Assembly (NCBI RefSeq): GCF_032062135.1
Contig: NC_092859.1
Span: forward strand, 156,199,101-156,263,100
Source of the DNA: Pyxicephalus adspersus
Lineage: Eukaryota > Chordata > Amphibia > Anura > Pyxicephalidae
Direction: 5' to 3'
Length of the DNA: 64,000 nt
Shown: positions 34,650 through 46,999 of the stretch, piece by piece
Position numbering within the stretch: position 1 is the stretch's first letter
Layout of the letters: each line of letters starts with the position of its first letter
The notes under the pieces: generated by a model
Database searches by the model: none
Seen by the model: the letters and a program-made list of their open reading frames with translations, nothing else
Told to the model about the DNA's origin: nothing
Translations under genes and position numbers: made by a program

Positions 34650-35442
34650 TGCTGGGCTGCCAACAAGCTCAATCATACTTCGGGCACCTGTGGGCCTAAG
34701 CTAGGCATCCAAGCACATACACATGTGCATAAACAAACTGTGTGGTTATCCTCTCCTCTGACTACATGATCAATTATAAAACTGGTGCCAGAAGACCTAT
34801 TTAGAACTCAGAATTTGAGCTGTCTGGTGCTAGAAGGTCTTCAGGTCCTTATTCTGCTCACCAGTGTACACAAACCTGTTCCTGCCTACCTATTGCTGAC
34901 CCAGCTAAACTTCTGGCTCCAGCTTGTACCTGCTTACCTACTGTTGATCTAGCTTTTCTCATAATTATTGTTTGCGTCTACCTAACTGTTGCTAACCCTG
35001 CAAGCCTCCTGAACATTGCTTCCTCCTGTTCCCCTGATGCTGACCTGGTTAGTCAACTTATCTGCAGTTGTTCTGCTCACTGTCCAGTCCACCTGTTCCA
35101 CACATTTCTGAAACATAACTGGTCCACTCATCTATGGTTATAGGAAATTCCCCCTGTCGAACACTGAGACTCATGGGGGGGCCAAGCGCCACTTCCAGTG
35201 GCACATAGGCTCTACACAAGCAACCCCCTGCCTGTGATTAGCCTACATGTCTCCTCCATATGATCCACCCCTTTTGGGTGGATCAACCCCTGTACGCAAA
35301 GGGTTGTTAGCCACAGGTATCCCCCACTTGCACCACTAATTTTGTTCACTTGTACCCCCCTGTTCCTGAGAAATTGGGGTTCAAAGTATGGAAGAGGACA
35401 GGCTAGTGTAGTATGACTTTTCTAGTTTTGTGACAGGTCGGT
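34650..35442 (+). mobile_element. LTR-like block (approximate limits)
   Basis: A possible TATA-like box (caattataaaactgg near 34770) precedes a pyrimidine-rich, CCTG-repetitive stretch (34850-35110: tgttcctgcctacctattgctgac and variants) like the R-U5 region of LTRs known from frog genomes. A 9-bp stem (GATCCACCC...GGGTGGATC, 35262-35284) and a final ttttgtgaca near 35442 lie downstream. Neither end could be fixed and there is no second copy here. Confidence 0.35.
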
Positions 35443-36339
35443 ATAAATTTAGGGTTTGCACCTCCTTACTATGTAAGTGGCCCTGGGGGTCCCTAATTTG
35501 TATGTTTAAATTTGGGATTCTAGACAGACTAAAATTTTAAACAGAAACCCAGATGTTCATTTTTCACTACTTAATTTCATTAAATTTTACCACATTATTA
35601 ACCTTTTGTATCATGTTAATAACCTGTATTACATGATTAATCTGTACGTCACCATATATATATTTATTGTAATGCATTAACATATACTCCTCTATGTGTA
35701 TTCTTTTGTATGTACAGACCATAATAATTTGTATACAATATTGCACCCCTGAAGATGCCATACCATGGAGAAACGTGTTGGGACATATACGACTATTACG
35801 GTCATCCTGTTTTACCATTTTTATTTTCCCAACTCTGTGAAGGTTAAAAGAGCTAGACATATGACTTATCGAAATGTCTTGAATATTCATGTATGAATCT
35901 AAGGCATATCAATACATAATTAACTTTCTACAATCCTGAGCCTCAAACCTCTTTCTTTCCTCTCCAAAACACTCAAATACCTTGTGCCACACTACACCTA
36001 CATCATCTGTCTCTACTCCCGGGACGTGTGAGCTGGAGATGCAAGAGAGTTCCACTCCTCAGTTCAGTCTCTAGCCAGGTACATGATAAACATACTCCAA
36101 AGCCCAACCTAAGAGTTCCTGGAACTTTTTTGAAGTGCAAGAATAGAAAAAAATGGTAAATTCATGTTTATTTTATTATTTCTTCATTTATTTTATTAAC
36201 AGGAGGCATATGACATAATGAGATTGATGTCACATGTAACATTATTCACCCAATAACTACTACAGTTTCTTTTTCCAAAATATACTTAATTGGACCTAAC
36301 TGGCAATCTCTAGGGTGGGGGCCAATATGTAGACACTGG
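35443..36339. other. Unannotated DNA with one GAAACGTGTTGGG module
   Basis: At 35748-35782 the plus strand reads cctgaagatgcc, then about ten bases, then gaaacgtgttggg, as at 3922-3955 (minus) and 20404-20438. A 107-codon minus open frame over the same area looks like chance. Confidence 0.4.
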
Positions 36340-36720
36340 GAGCCCTCTATTCTCATTTTCACAGGCTTGCTTTCATTTAACTGACAGTCCAGAATGCATG
36401 GCAAGGTTGTAATTAGCAGATTACTGACAGAATACTGACAGACTGACTTTCTGTAGTAATTAATAATTAACGGTACACAAGTACAAATTCAATAAAAGAT
36501 TAAGATGTTTTCAAATATCCACGATTACAAATATCCACCTTGCTGGCCACTAAGTAAGATCATTTGTTACAGAGGGTTGATTAAAAACATTAACCATTGC
36601 CCATCAAGCATCTCCCTAATATTTAATCTCCGGCCATACACATAATGTATTGTGATGGTTTTTGTCATTAATTAGCTGCCATGCCAGCACTATCTATATA
36701 ACAATCATATATGCACAAAA
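36340..36720. promoter_or_regulatory. Candidate conserved non-coding element, TAATTA-rich
   Basis: Unique sequence with several homeodomain-type cores: gttgtaattagcag, gtagtaattaataattaac, gtcattaattagctgcc (near 36664), plus ctgacagaatactgacag. No match elsewhere in the window. Function is inference. Confidence 0.3.
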
Positions 36721-37162
36721 TGAAATAAGCAATCTTCCAAGATTACAGAACATCAACTAGGCTAGTAATGAAGTGTTTCTTCTAATGTGTTTGCACCAAC
36801 ACAGGGAAGAACTCATTGCTGATAGTGTTAAGAAAAAAAACATGCAGACAATCCTTTCCTACAAGGAATTTGGATTGCAAAAAAAGAAACAATGCAACCA
36901 AGCGAAAAACAGGAACACTACCATTTGGGCAGGCTAGGGACAGAGAAGAAAGAAAAGAAATTATTAAAAAAAGAAATATGTATTGCATATTAGTATCACC
37001 AATGCACCCTCATTTCAACAACTCCCTGTCTAAATACATGCACTCCAGCATGGCTGAATGGCTTTTTTGTGATCTTCCTCATGGTATTACCAGCAGAACA
37101 TGGATGTGTAAAGTATGTCAGCATGACTGTTGGTTCAACTGAGAAAATGGGACATAGAGAGA
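36721..37162. other. Unannotated DNA
   Basis: Overlapping 71-108-codon open frames on both strands (36782-37211) look like shadows of low stop density, with no family motif. Confidence 0.35.
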
Positions 37163-37331
37163 GGGCCTGATTTATTAAAGCTCCCCAAGACTGGAGAAGA
37201 ACCTGGGTCAATCATTACAGAACCTGGGTGATCATTCCTAATCCTGGACCATATCCATTTCAGGTTTCCAGAATCCCCAACTTCTCTCATGTTAGTCTAT
37301 CTTCTTCAGTCTTTAAAAAAATTAGTCCCAA
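37163..37331. mobile_element. Palindromic MITE, truncated
   Basis: It starts GGGCCTGATTTATTAAAGC, then ccaagactggagaa and acctgggtgatcat, and later tcctggaccatatccatttc and tagtctatcttcttcagtct. Part of the centre and the right terminus are lost. Confidence 0.75.
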
Positions 37332-37999
37332 AGAGCTGTCATTCTTTACCTGGAAATGCCAGAACTAGGAACCTTCATGGTAGGACGACCACATACTGAA
37401 GCTCCAGATTAAAATGTATTGAATACGACTTTAAACAATGGTAAAGCTTATTTTAGTTGTAGAATTTACATATACTAACGGAATATAGAATAAATGTCTT
37501 ACTCCTGGTTAATCAGCCATATTGTGACTTAGTTATTTAACTGCACATGGGGTATCTATATATATAACTTTAAATTCTGTTGGGTTAAATAACCCACTGA
37601 TTTCTCATCTTTTTAGGGACTCCTAATTCAGGATATCCCAGTCCGCTCCCCAACCGCACTCCCCAAACCTTAGGAAAACATATGAGGTGCCATCATGACC
37701 GCAGAACGTGCTAATACTGAGAAATCAGGTGCAAAGATCTCTGTAGCTTCCCTCAAAATAAATTAAACTGGAAAAACCTGCAACAGTTCAAGATTTACTG
37801 ATCCTTTAAGAAGATTAAATACAAAAAACAGTCATTCCTTGCACATCTACCTCTTGTTGGATGTGCATGTACTTTATTTTCATCCGATGTTTCATTTGTG
37901 GTGGTTCAATCTTTGGTCTCATCATTCTAATCAATCTTTGGATGTCATTGCGTTGAGTCGATGGATGTTTCTGGTACTAATGATAGACAAATAATAGCG
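37332..37999. other. Unannotated DNA
   Basis: No feature was recognised. Confidence 0.4.
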
Positions 38000-38370
38000 T
38001 AGTTTACATACTACATAATTTGCCTTCTGCTTGAGATGCAAAACGTCTCCTTGATCTGTGCCTCCTAATTAAAATGAAACGGATCAGGCCCAGTGGCAGT
38101 CTATGGCATCTTAACGAGGTTACAACTTGGCACTCTTTGACTTTCTCCAGCAGATGTTGACAAGCTCCGGCTCTTTCTCTTGCAGCCTGTCTGCCCTGAT
38201 AATTTATATTTGAAACATTTATTTTTTTTTACCCTCCCACTTCCCTCTCCATCCATTCCCCCTCCAGACTATCTGTGGTGATATTATTTCATTTTCACAC
38301 ATGACGGAGTATCAGTCTTCTCCTTCCCAGGGACAGCTGGCTGATTCACTCGGTTAGACCCCCCTTCAGA
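38000..38370. promoter_or_regulatory. Candidate conserved non-coding element
   Basis: A unique, compositionally balanced stretch includes cctcctaattaaaatgaaac, cttaacgaggttacaacttg, gcagatgttgacaagctccg and gataatttatatttgaaac. It lacks any internal repeat or similarity to the window's transposons. The TAATTA core suggests homeodomain binding. Conservation is unproven. Confidence 0.35.
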
Positions 38371-39169
38371 CTAAGCCTAGCCTTGTACACTCTAATCCAC
38401 CATAGGTTGGTCAATGGGGGATAATGGGGCCAGAATTACATATGTATCAGTGTATTCAGCTGGAATACAACATCAGCTGTTTCGCCATAATAAACTGGTG
38501 AGAAAAATACAGGGGATGCCATTTAAAATATTATTAACCACATGTATTTACAACAGTAACTTCATGCAAACATATTACTGTGTAACATGAATTCCCTGAG
38601 CAACAGATCCTTGGAAAGCCAATATTAAGAGATTAAGCAAACCAATATTTATTTCTGAATCCCTCGATTCACTGATTACCTGCTATGCTTAGTCTAGTGC
38701 ATGGATTATTTATTACTATAGTTGTGTCCCTGATGTTTCGGGCAGGGTTAATGTTGTTGCCTGGTCCTCGTTTGCATTAGCTTATGTGGTATTGACTATT
38801 GCGTGTCACCAGTGCTATATTAGGCTACAATACCTGTTCACCTTAGTTGTGTGCTAAGTGAGATTATTAGCGAGGATATGACTGAGGTATGCCAGAGCCT
38901 TTTTAACCTACCTGCACCACCTACTCTACTCTTTTCACCTTCCTTTACCTTACAATAACACACTGACACCTGCGGGTATGGTGAAATTAGCCCTAGGACC
39001 ATGTATTAGCATAACAATTTTAAATATCTCATAACATTACAAATGCCAATATAACCATTCCTTTAGAATTTTTTTACCTATAACATTGTCCCTCTCAGGT
39101 GGCAGGTCCCTGACAGGTCCTTACTCCATTTAACCACATTGACACTGGATCTATGTTTAAATTGATATA
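38371..39169. other. Unannotated DNA up to the assembly gap
   Basis: Nothing was recognised. The last 100 bp (ggtggcaggtccctgacagg) could be repeat sequence, which often causes gaps. Confidence 0.35.
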
Positions 39170-39790
39170 NNNNNNNNNNNNNNNNNNNNNNNNNNNNNNN
39201 NNNNNNNNNNNNNNNNNNNNNNNNNNNNNNNNNNNNNNNNNNNNNNNNNNNNNNNNNNNNNNNNNNNNNNNNNNNNNNNNNNNNNNNNNNNNNNNNNNNN
39301 NNNNNNNNNNNNNNNNNNNNNNNNNNNNNNNNNNNNNNNNNNNNNNNNNNNNNNNNNNNNNNNNNNNNNNNNNNNNNNNNNNNNNNNNNNNNNNNNNNNN
39401 NNNNNNNNNNNNNNNNNNNNNNNNNNNNNNNNNNNNNNNNNNNNNNNNNNNNNNNNNNNNNNNNNNNNNNNNNNNNNNNNNNNNNNNNNNNNNNNNNNNN
39501 NNNNNNNNNNNNNNNNNNNNNNNNNNNNNNNNNNNNNNNNNNNNNNNNNNNNNNNNNNNNNNNNNNNNNNNNNNNNNNNNNNNNNNNNNNNNNNNNNNNN
39601 NNNNNNNNNNNNNNNNNNNNNNNNNNNNNNNNNNNNNNNNNNNNNNNNNNNNNNNNNNNNNNNNNNNNNNNNNNNNNNNNNNNNNNNNNNNNNNNNNNNN
39701 NNNNNNNNNNNNNNNNNNNNNNNNNNNNNNNNNNNNNNNNNNNNNNNNNNNNNNNNNNNNNNNNNNNNNNNNNNNNNNNNNNNNNNNNNN
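39170..39790. other. Assembly gap (621 N)
   Basis: A run of 621 undetermined bases. Open frames spanning it are artefacts. Confidence 1.
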
Positions 39791-40029
39791 ATAACTCCTG
39801 CACTGGGGTGTGGAAATTCATTCAGTCTTGGCACCAACTAGGGAATTCAAGATTGCCAGGTTTCCCTGGCAATACATTTTGACAGTTGGGTGGCGATCAG
39901 GCAGGTAAGAATACCTGAAAACAAATATAATGGCAACATTCAAATGTAAAATAAAATTACATTTTATGTAAAATTGTATTTATTAATTATGGAACAACTA
40001 AAAACATGTGAATTATATACTTAAGTGTT
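39791..40029. other. Post-gap DNA with a 9-bp hairpin
   Basis: ATTGCCAGG (39852-39860), loop tttc, CCTGGCAAT (39865-39873). The surrounding sequence resembles no other part of the window. Confidence 0.5.
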
Positions 40030-40690
40030 TTATTCTAAACTCCAAAAAGGTCTCTACATGTTTATATGTTCTACAGGTTTCACAGATACTAATTCCACTT
40101 CTTCAAGAAGTTCTTGTTCTTGAGACCTATATATAGCACAATATATATATATATATTTATATATAGTGACATGGCAAAAGGAGTCATCTTTGAGGGAAGG
40201 TATATTTCTCCACGTTTCCTCCTCTATGGGAGAGATTAACCAGCAACAGGTCTGCTGGGATTCCAGACCTGGGTTTTGCATGTCACTCAGAAGTGTTCTG
40301 ATCCAGGCCGGAGTTTGGTTTTGTCTGGCCATTAGTTACTGCACATCTGGGAGTAAAAAGGGAATCAGAGGAAGGAAGTCCTCTCTGACCTGGGGCACAG
40401 GGAAGCTGCCTGTGAGAGCCATTGTTGTAATACATGTTAGTAAAGGTTGCTGGAATGCTTGTATTGACCACCAACTGGTAGAGAGGAATCTGCTGCTGTA
40501 TAGTTAGTGCTGACTGGCCAGGATTTATTTTGGTTTGTTTTGTTTTACCTTTTAATGCAACCTTTTAATGAAACTGACTGCGGGTCAGTTTCAACCTTAT
40601 CTACTGTCCCAAGAGTGCTTCATCATTCCTCTTACCACAGAAAAGGTGATCCCACAAGGATGGTATACCACTATATATATATAGTTTCAT
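40030..40690 (+). mobile_element. Possible LTR-retroelement end (low confidence)
   Basis: The order ggagtttggttttgtctggcc, a moderately GC-rich leader, ggatttattttggtttgttt, then aatgaaactgactgcgggtc and a stretch ending ctcttaccacag resembles R-U5 regions of frog LTR elements as I remember them. There is no second copy in the window to define ends. An (AT)n run lies at 40139-40166. Confidence 0.3.
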
Positions 40691-42140
40691 AAAAGAAAAT
40701 CAAATTAAAATACAATTGACTCCACATACTTTTTAATTCCCCTCTGGGTGTACAAAATCATTGCATTAGAATTGTTCTCCCAAAGACACCTCCGGGGACC
40801 AAGCAGGCACAGGGCCCCATAAAAACAGTCAACTCCACAGGCATAACATATCAAGTTAATCCTTTGGTAAGTTCTATCCCAATACCAATCAAATAAGTAA
40901 GAATACCTATTGTACAATGTTTAAAGCTATATTCCAGACTCCATTCCTCCACCTGATTGCTGGCATTGAAAAAAAAAATCAAAAAGCCCCTTCTCTTTAC
41001 CTAGAGCTGTGGTCCCTTAATATTCTAGTCTTGAGTCTATTCCCATTTTCATTTTTTCTTAAGAGTAGGGGTCTTTCTTCTGGTGACCATGGTGTCCTAG
41101 TGGGGTCATCTCCGAATCCAGAGGAAGAGTCTACAGTGGTGACATAAGCATCAAAACTTTGTTGGGGCATGGACAGCATGGACACATCCACAGAGCTGGA
41201 TTACCCCTTACCCCATAATCCAGACCCTGAAGGTGGACATCATAAGATGTAACATAGTAACCATGTTGGGTGACCGAAGCCTCATTTCAAAGTATAAGAC
41301 ATCAATATGACCACTGTAGGATAAAGCTTTAGGAACGTGCTCACGTAATTCTATAACTTCAATATATAAATAAAGAAAGAGGTTTGCCGGCCCTTCAGGC
41401 AATCCTTTAAGTCCCCTTAAAAGACGATGCTATATTTTAATGAAATGTCTTGTTAAAACTACTTGTTTTAATATCATCTCTCAAGCTTACTCTTTCATCT
41501 TTACAAACTTTCATCTTACTGCTGGAACACAACAAGGGGAGCTGATTTGCATCAAGTTTGATGTTCCAAATTGTGGAACTTGCTTCTGGCCACAAAATTC
41601 CTCCAGGTCCACTTCTCTGATGACATCTCCATGGGGGGAGCATTAAAATGTCTGTAAATGTAACAGAAGCCATAGTCTGTGTTGTTGACATCCAGCATCT
41701 CATCTAATATGTAACCTTTGTTTTGTCTGCGCACTACGAGTTGTTAAAAAACAATTCCGGAAAAAAAATGATCACTAATATTTTGTGTTTGTGTAACCGT
41801 TTCCTTACCTTTTCTATGTATTCTTGCATTACTTTTCATTTACATTCCATATCTTGTCTTTTTCCTTTTTTCAAGTTTAGTTTTGTTTCCAAGCTTTTCC
41901 TTTGTATTTATTTTTTCTTCTTCCTTGCTTTCATTTCTTCCTTGCTTTTATCTTTCATTTTGTTTTTTTTTTTGCCTTACTTTTTTTGTTATCATTTTTG
42001 CCTTTAACCTATTCTTTTGTCATTTCCCCACCTTTCCATATTTTTTCACTTTGTAGCAAGTATATTATGCTAAGAATGAGGTTCAGGTATCCTTCTATTG
42101 TGGGTTTTGGATGATTCATCGTTCACTAGTTTAGCAAACC
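40691..42140. other. Unannotated DNA; pyrimidine-rich tract at 41860-42055
   Basis: Several 60-90-codon minus-strand frames (40997-41734) are unusually crowded and could be a decayed retroelement internal region, but I recognise no motif. A T/C-rich tract (41860-42055) explains the F/L/S-rich plus-strand frames. Confidence 0.35.
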
Positions 42141-42156
42141 CATGTATGAATAGCAA

Positions 42157-42256
42157 ATGTTACATTCACCCTATGTTCATAATCTATATAATGAATAGAT
42201 TGGATAATATGCTACATTGTTTTAGGATCAGATGTAGTTTGCGTGTTACATTCACC
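42157..42256 (+). repeat. Two copies of the GTGTTACATTCACC end repeat
   Basis: atgttacattcaccctatgttc (from 42157) and gtgttacattcacc (42243-42256) match the inverted ends of the stem-loop element at 61090-61305. They probably come from decayed relatives. Confidence 0.5.
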
Positions 42257-44497
42257 ATATTTTCTTAGTTTTTTCTCTTAAGACTTAATGTTTTAGTCAA
42301 CCCTAATGTGTGGATGTTATATCAATCTATTCTCCATGGGTGTGAGAAGATTTGGGAAGTAGGGTAGAAATGTGCGGTTGACAAATCTGCGTAATACTAT
42401 CATGTTAATATGGACCAAAATCCTTGAAGACTATTTTCAGCACTTTGTTGAATCCAGTCCACAAAGAATTATGGAAGTCCTGAAGAATGATGCATGATAC
42501 GTGGGTTTTAGTTGAGTCCTAGAAATTCCAAGGCATTTTCCCAACGCAATACTTGTGTCTTTAGGGGAAATGGGTAGGTAATGTTTCAGTAAACTTTTGG
42601 TTGGACCAAGGACAAAACAAAAAGGGGCACCAGTTGTACTGTATCACACGACCCTATTCTGTAGAGCAGCCATTTGGAGGTACTTTGTCCCATTTGTTTA
42701 GGTTACAAGAAATGTATTGATTATAGATAGAGCAGATGGGAATAAGCAACAAAGCCCTAGTCTTGTTGGTATGTTGGAGAAGGATGGTATCTGAGGAAAT
42801 AACAGGTTCCTGGAATGGTTTCCCAGCTGCTGTGTGGGGTCATGTTGGTAATTTCTGGGTTGGAGGATTTGTTCAGCAATAAACTGAGAGCTTTGGGTTG
42901 CCAGTACCTGGCCTGTATGTATTGTGGTCTGCAGATACCTGACAGGTCACCAATCAATGGCTTGTAAAATGGAAACATTATTAAATTATCAAACACTTAC
43001 TGCATAGAGACAGCAATCAGCAAATTGTCTATGGTGTTTTCAAAATGTATTAATAAAAACAATCATTCTTGTATTAAGAACTCTATTTATAAGTAAATTG
43101 TGATGGCACAGAGGTATATTTATAAATGAATAGCCATTGCATTCACCACACATACACTTTGTATATCTTTTTTATTAAAAAAACTTTTCTATTGTAACTT
43201 TTATGGTTTTACCTTGAAAGTTCCCATTAGGGGGGTGGCTTTGACTGAAAAGTCGTACCATCATACCTATTTAAATGATTATGTTGAGCAAACCCCTCTA
43301 ACCCCCCATGGTATCTATTTATTAAATATGAATACAACTGTATTTTATAATGGTGAAATGGTGAAAGTGGTGAATGTTCAAACATTTCTGTGCATGTTCT
43401 AATTTTTAGTCTTTTTTAAAGATGCTGGTCCACACTAAATTATATTTATTTTTTGCACATTTATTCACAAATTATTATTTTATCCTGACAAAAGTTGACC
43501 CTTTTGTTTTTTAGCTGGAGTTTTCCTTCAAGGATAAACATATTGATGTCTTGTGAAAACAGTTTTACTTAAATAACCAAGAGTGCTATATAATATCCAA
43601 AGCGTGACCCCCTTAATTTGTGTTGTACTTTCCTTATATCTATACCAAACCTAAGCTTGACCTTCTCTGAAATTAGAGACCTGCTTTCTAGCGCCTCTCT
43701 GACATTTTCCAGGTAATCGTTACTGTAACGAACCTTTTAGAAGTAAAACAGCTTCCATACACATGACTTTTAACCAGCAGGATAGATGGAGCCTTTCAAG
43801 CTCACTTACATCCGAGCACTTTGAACGGTCAGAATACATCAGCTGAGGAGATGTAATCTACTGAAGTATAGATTTGATGTTTTAAACAAAAGGTAATTCA
43901 AACATAAAATATTACTGCATAAAAACCATGTAAATATACTTTTCTCTGTCACATTTTTGTATGTGATGGCCCATTGTGGTTCTTCGGTATCATTTAGTCA
44001 AAGGCCACTCTATGATACCCAAGAGTTCATTTTTGTTTTTTTTTTGCTGCTTTGACATGCTCTTTAAACAAAAATTATGGTGTACTAGCGCAAACAAAAA
44101 GTGCTAGTGCAAATACACCAAACACATAAAAGTGCACCTGGGCGTAATGACGGGGGGATTGGGTCAACTTGACCCACTTGGCCAAAGCCAGCCTGTGCCC
44201 TTTCCTCTTGAGATAGCTGTAACCAGCCCACCGATTACTGGGTTGGGAGCTCTCCTGAAAGGAGACTCACTGATGAAGATCAACTGACCATAAGGCCAGA
44301 AAACTCTCCGAAAGCATCAGAGCTGGCCCTGAAGTACCATCATCTTCAATTCAGTCATGAATCCACTCTCAAGGTGCTCGGTGTGGAACTTTGAGTTAAA
44401 TCGCATTAGATAGCATATGTTAGCTTGGTACGGGAACACTTGATGTCTGTGCAGCTCTGTTGCTGAGCAGGAGACAGACACCCAACATGGGGTAATG
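42257..44497. other. Unannotated DNA
   Basis: AT-rich background. The stretch 43640-43870 is unique and balanced in composition. 44150-44330 has ctgatgaagatc...ggccagaaaac, faintly like the GAAACG module. Confidence 0.35.
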
Positions 44498-44781
44498 CAT
44501 TGTTTCTCAACCAGGGTTCCTCCAGAGGTTCCCAGGGGTTCATTGGGCAAAGAGAAACTTCTGACTCTCAGTTTAGGTTAATTGACACCAATGATCTTTT
44601 TGGCTATCTGTAAGGATGGCATCGTCCCCAATCACCAACAATGTAGGAGCCATTCTTTCTGATGATCACCACATTAATGTAATGTAAGTTTTAACCATAG
44701 TAATTATATTTAGGGGTCCCCTGAGGACCTGAAAGTTATTTCAAGAAGTTGTCCCATGTTAAAAAGGTAAAAAAAACACTG
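44498..44781 (+). mobile_element. hAT-type MITE with CATTGTTTCTCAACC end
   Basis: It begins cattgtttctcaaccagg and ends aaaaaaaacactg, with the same internal order as 12300-12558 (gttcctccagaggttcc, ctttttggctatctgtaagg, aattatatttaggggtcccc, ctgaaagttatttcaag). It is 25 bp longer because it keeps a caacaatgtaggagccattc segment. Confidence 0.75.
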
Positions 44782-44956
44782 ATGTAAGGTAAGAACAGAG
44801 GAAAGGTCAATGGAGACCACTACTGGTTTAGCAGCCTTTTTCCTACTTCTGAGTGGGCCTATTTCCTTTCTTATTATAAAGTCTGTGGAAGTCTGTTGTT
44901 ATTTATGTGAAGCACTGACAATCAGAGACAAGAAAACAACTATTCACAAAGCATAT

Positions 44957-45745
44957 TAATTAATTCTGTTGACATTTTCCTTTACCCACAGAACTTTTCT
45001 GACAGCAAGCCCGGCTTTCAAGTAGAACACCACCATTCTACACCTTTATGACATATTTGATGCTCAAGCAATGACAAGTAAACACTTTAATTAAAATTCA
45101 TTACTTCTATTGTTCATTATGTCCGTACAAGCTTTTGAAACGTCAGTTGGAGCACAAAGGACTTTATTTATAAAAGTGCCATTCATAAGAACTAAGCTGG
45201 GACCTGGATGTTTGAAATTGATCCATGGCCATGGGTAAGACAGGAAAATCTTATTTAAAACCCTTTGTCATAAACAGCCGATGTCTTCAGTTGTTTGACC
45301 ATGCCCAACAATCCATTGTGGGTGCTTTTACATGCTTACTTGCTATGAATATTTTCAGCTGGGTACAATGCATATGTTAACAATCTGTACACATATTAAA
45401 AAGCCAAATGGCTGATAAATAACTGGCAAATTATATATACAGGTAATAAGGGGATTTTATGTTATTTAGTTTGATGACCACTGTCCATTATCTTTATCCA
45501 TTAGTATATTATTAGCTGAACAATATATGAATTCCATTTTCTTCATTTTTCAATTTGGCAGACCTAAATGTTTGCTTTTCTTTTTAAAGAAAGCAAATGA
45601 ACTGGAGACTTATAAAGTTAGTATTACATAACAAAGCAATTTGCAAATCGTCCATGACCCATTTCTCTTTGGAGTTTTGATGGCATATACATTGTTGTCT
45701 ACATTAAGAAAATATCAGGTACTTATAAGGAGACATATCACACAA
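44957..45745 (+). repeat. Duplicated block, copy 1
   Basis: It shares long ordered stretches with 48598-49347: gcccggctttcaagtagaac, accaccattctacacc, gttcattatgtc, cacaaaggactttattta, gctgggacctgga, gccgatgtcttcagttgtt, gaccatgccca and gtccatgacccatttct-type ends. Offset is about 3.64 kb in direct orientation. No coding frame. Confidence 0.8.
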
Positions 45746-46689
45746 GTCATCATGTTATTACGCTCATTTTATCTGCTCCTGCCTGGGTGCTTCATTGTTT
45801 CACAAGGATGCCAATTAACACAATGTAAAAAAAAACAAACAAAGAACAACAAAACAATTCTTAGCCCGGCTGAGCCACTAACTACCGCTTTAGTAGATGC
45901 CTCTCTGGCTGACATTTGTGTACAACAGAAGTCCTTTTGCACAAAAATATTGTAGCTTACTCTGAGGCGTTTTCCTCTTAAGCTCCTTTCCCTTCCAGTT
46001 TTGGGAAGCCACTGAGCTCCAAGCAGTCTGCTGCTGATAGTCCAATTACAGAGTACCTGTGCTTTCTAAGGAAGGGTTAGGATCCTGACATGAACCAGGT
46101 GGCTAAGGAACCCTCTCTTTCTTTGGCTGCCTCCAGGACCTTTAAAAGTGTCTTTCCTAAAAGCCAACTGTCCAGAAGACTACCACTCAGTTCCCTGGAG
46201 CCCTTAACTGACAACGCACCTTAGTCTGGGCAGTACATACACCCAAGCCAAGACTTTTCCAGCCAAGCTATGGAACACCCAGTCACAGTATCCATACACA
46301 AAAGTCAATAATTATTCAACCATTGATGTGCATAAATGACTGTTGGTAGGTAACTGTATCCATCATACTTCAATGTCCGAGTGAATCTCCTAGGGTAAGA
46401 AATGTTAGTGAAATTTGTCGTTATATATTTTCCATCTCTGTGTGTTGCATGGTGTGGAAGAGAGTTGTGATGATTTTATCTTGATTGTTGTAGGTAGGAT
46501 GGATTATGAAAGTATGATTGTGCAATATTAATATTTATATAATATTCAGTTTGTTCTTTCAGTCAATAAATTTATATAAATATAAGTATTTAATAATGAT
46601 ATATATTCAATGCAGAATCATCTATTCACAATATTTACTCAAATTTACTTACCATACTTTTATGAGAACTTCATAAACTGCACAAATGC
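45746..46689. other. Unannotated DNA
   Basis: The stretch 45960-46270 is less AT-rich (cccttccagttttgggaag and following) and may be an old LTR leader. No copy was found to confirm it. Confidence 0.3.
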
Positions 46690-46848
46690 TTCCGCATACA
46701 GCAAACCTGGAATAAGTTTTTAAATTAATTTATAGGTTTGCAAGTGTTTTCAGTCCTGGACCAGATCTGTTCCAGGTTTAGTGGATCACCCAGGTTCTCC
46801 AGTAATAGTCTTCTTCTTCAGTCTTGAAGAACTTCAGTGAATATGGCT
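46690..46848. mobile_element. Palindromic MITE fragment
   Basis: cagcaaacctggaataag, cagtcctggaccagatctg, ttccaggtttagtggatcac and tagtcttcttcttcagtc match the family core and right arm. The right terminus is decayed (gaacttcagtgaatatggc). Confidence 0.65.
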
Positions 46849-46999
46849 CATAGGTTGGCTGAGCCTTGCCCCATTATAAGTCCATAAATCAGCCTTGCTT
46901 GATAAAATGCAACCGTTCAGGGGATAAATGCAAACTGATGGCAGTACCACAACTTCCACTTCTAACTATACAATTTTATATTTTTTATATCACTCATTC

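Noticed and set aside
39078..39837. Three long open frames (213-247 codons) over the middle of the window
   Set aside because: They consist almost entirely of undetermined bases.
40997..41734. Crowded minus-strand frames as exons of a host gene or retroelement
   Set aside because: No motif was recognised. Splice signals are not consistent and no homologous copy exists in the window, so no call was made.
41723..42114. Phenylalanine/leucine-rich frames suggesting membrane proteins
   Set aside because: They translate a T/C-rich low-complexity tract.
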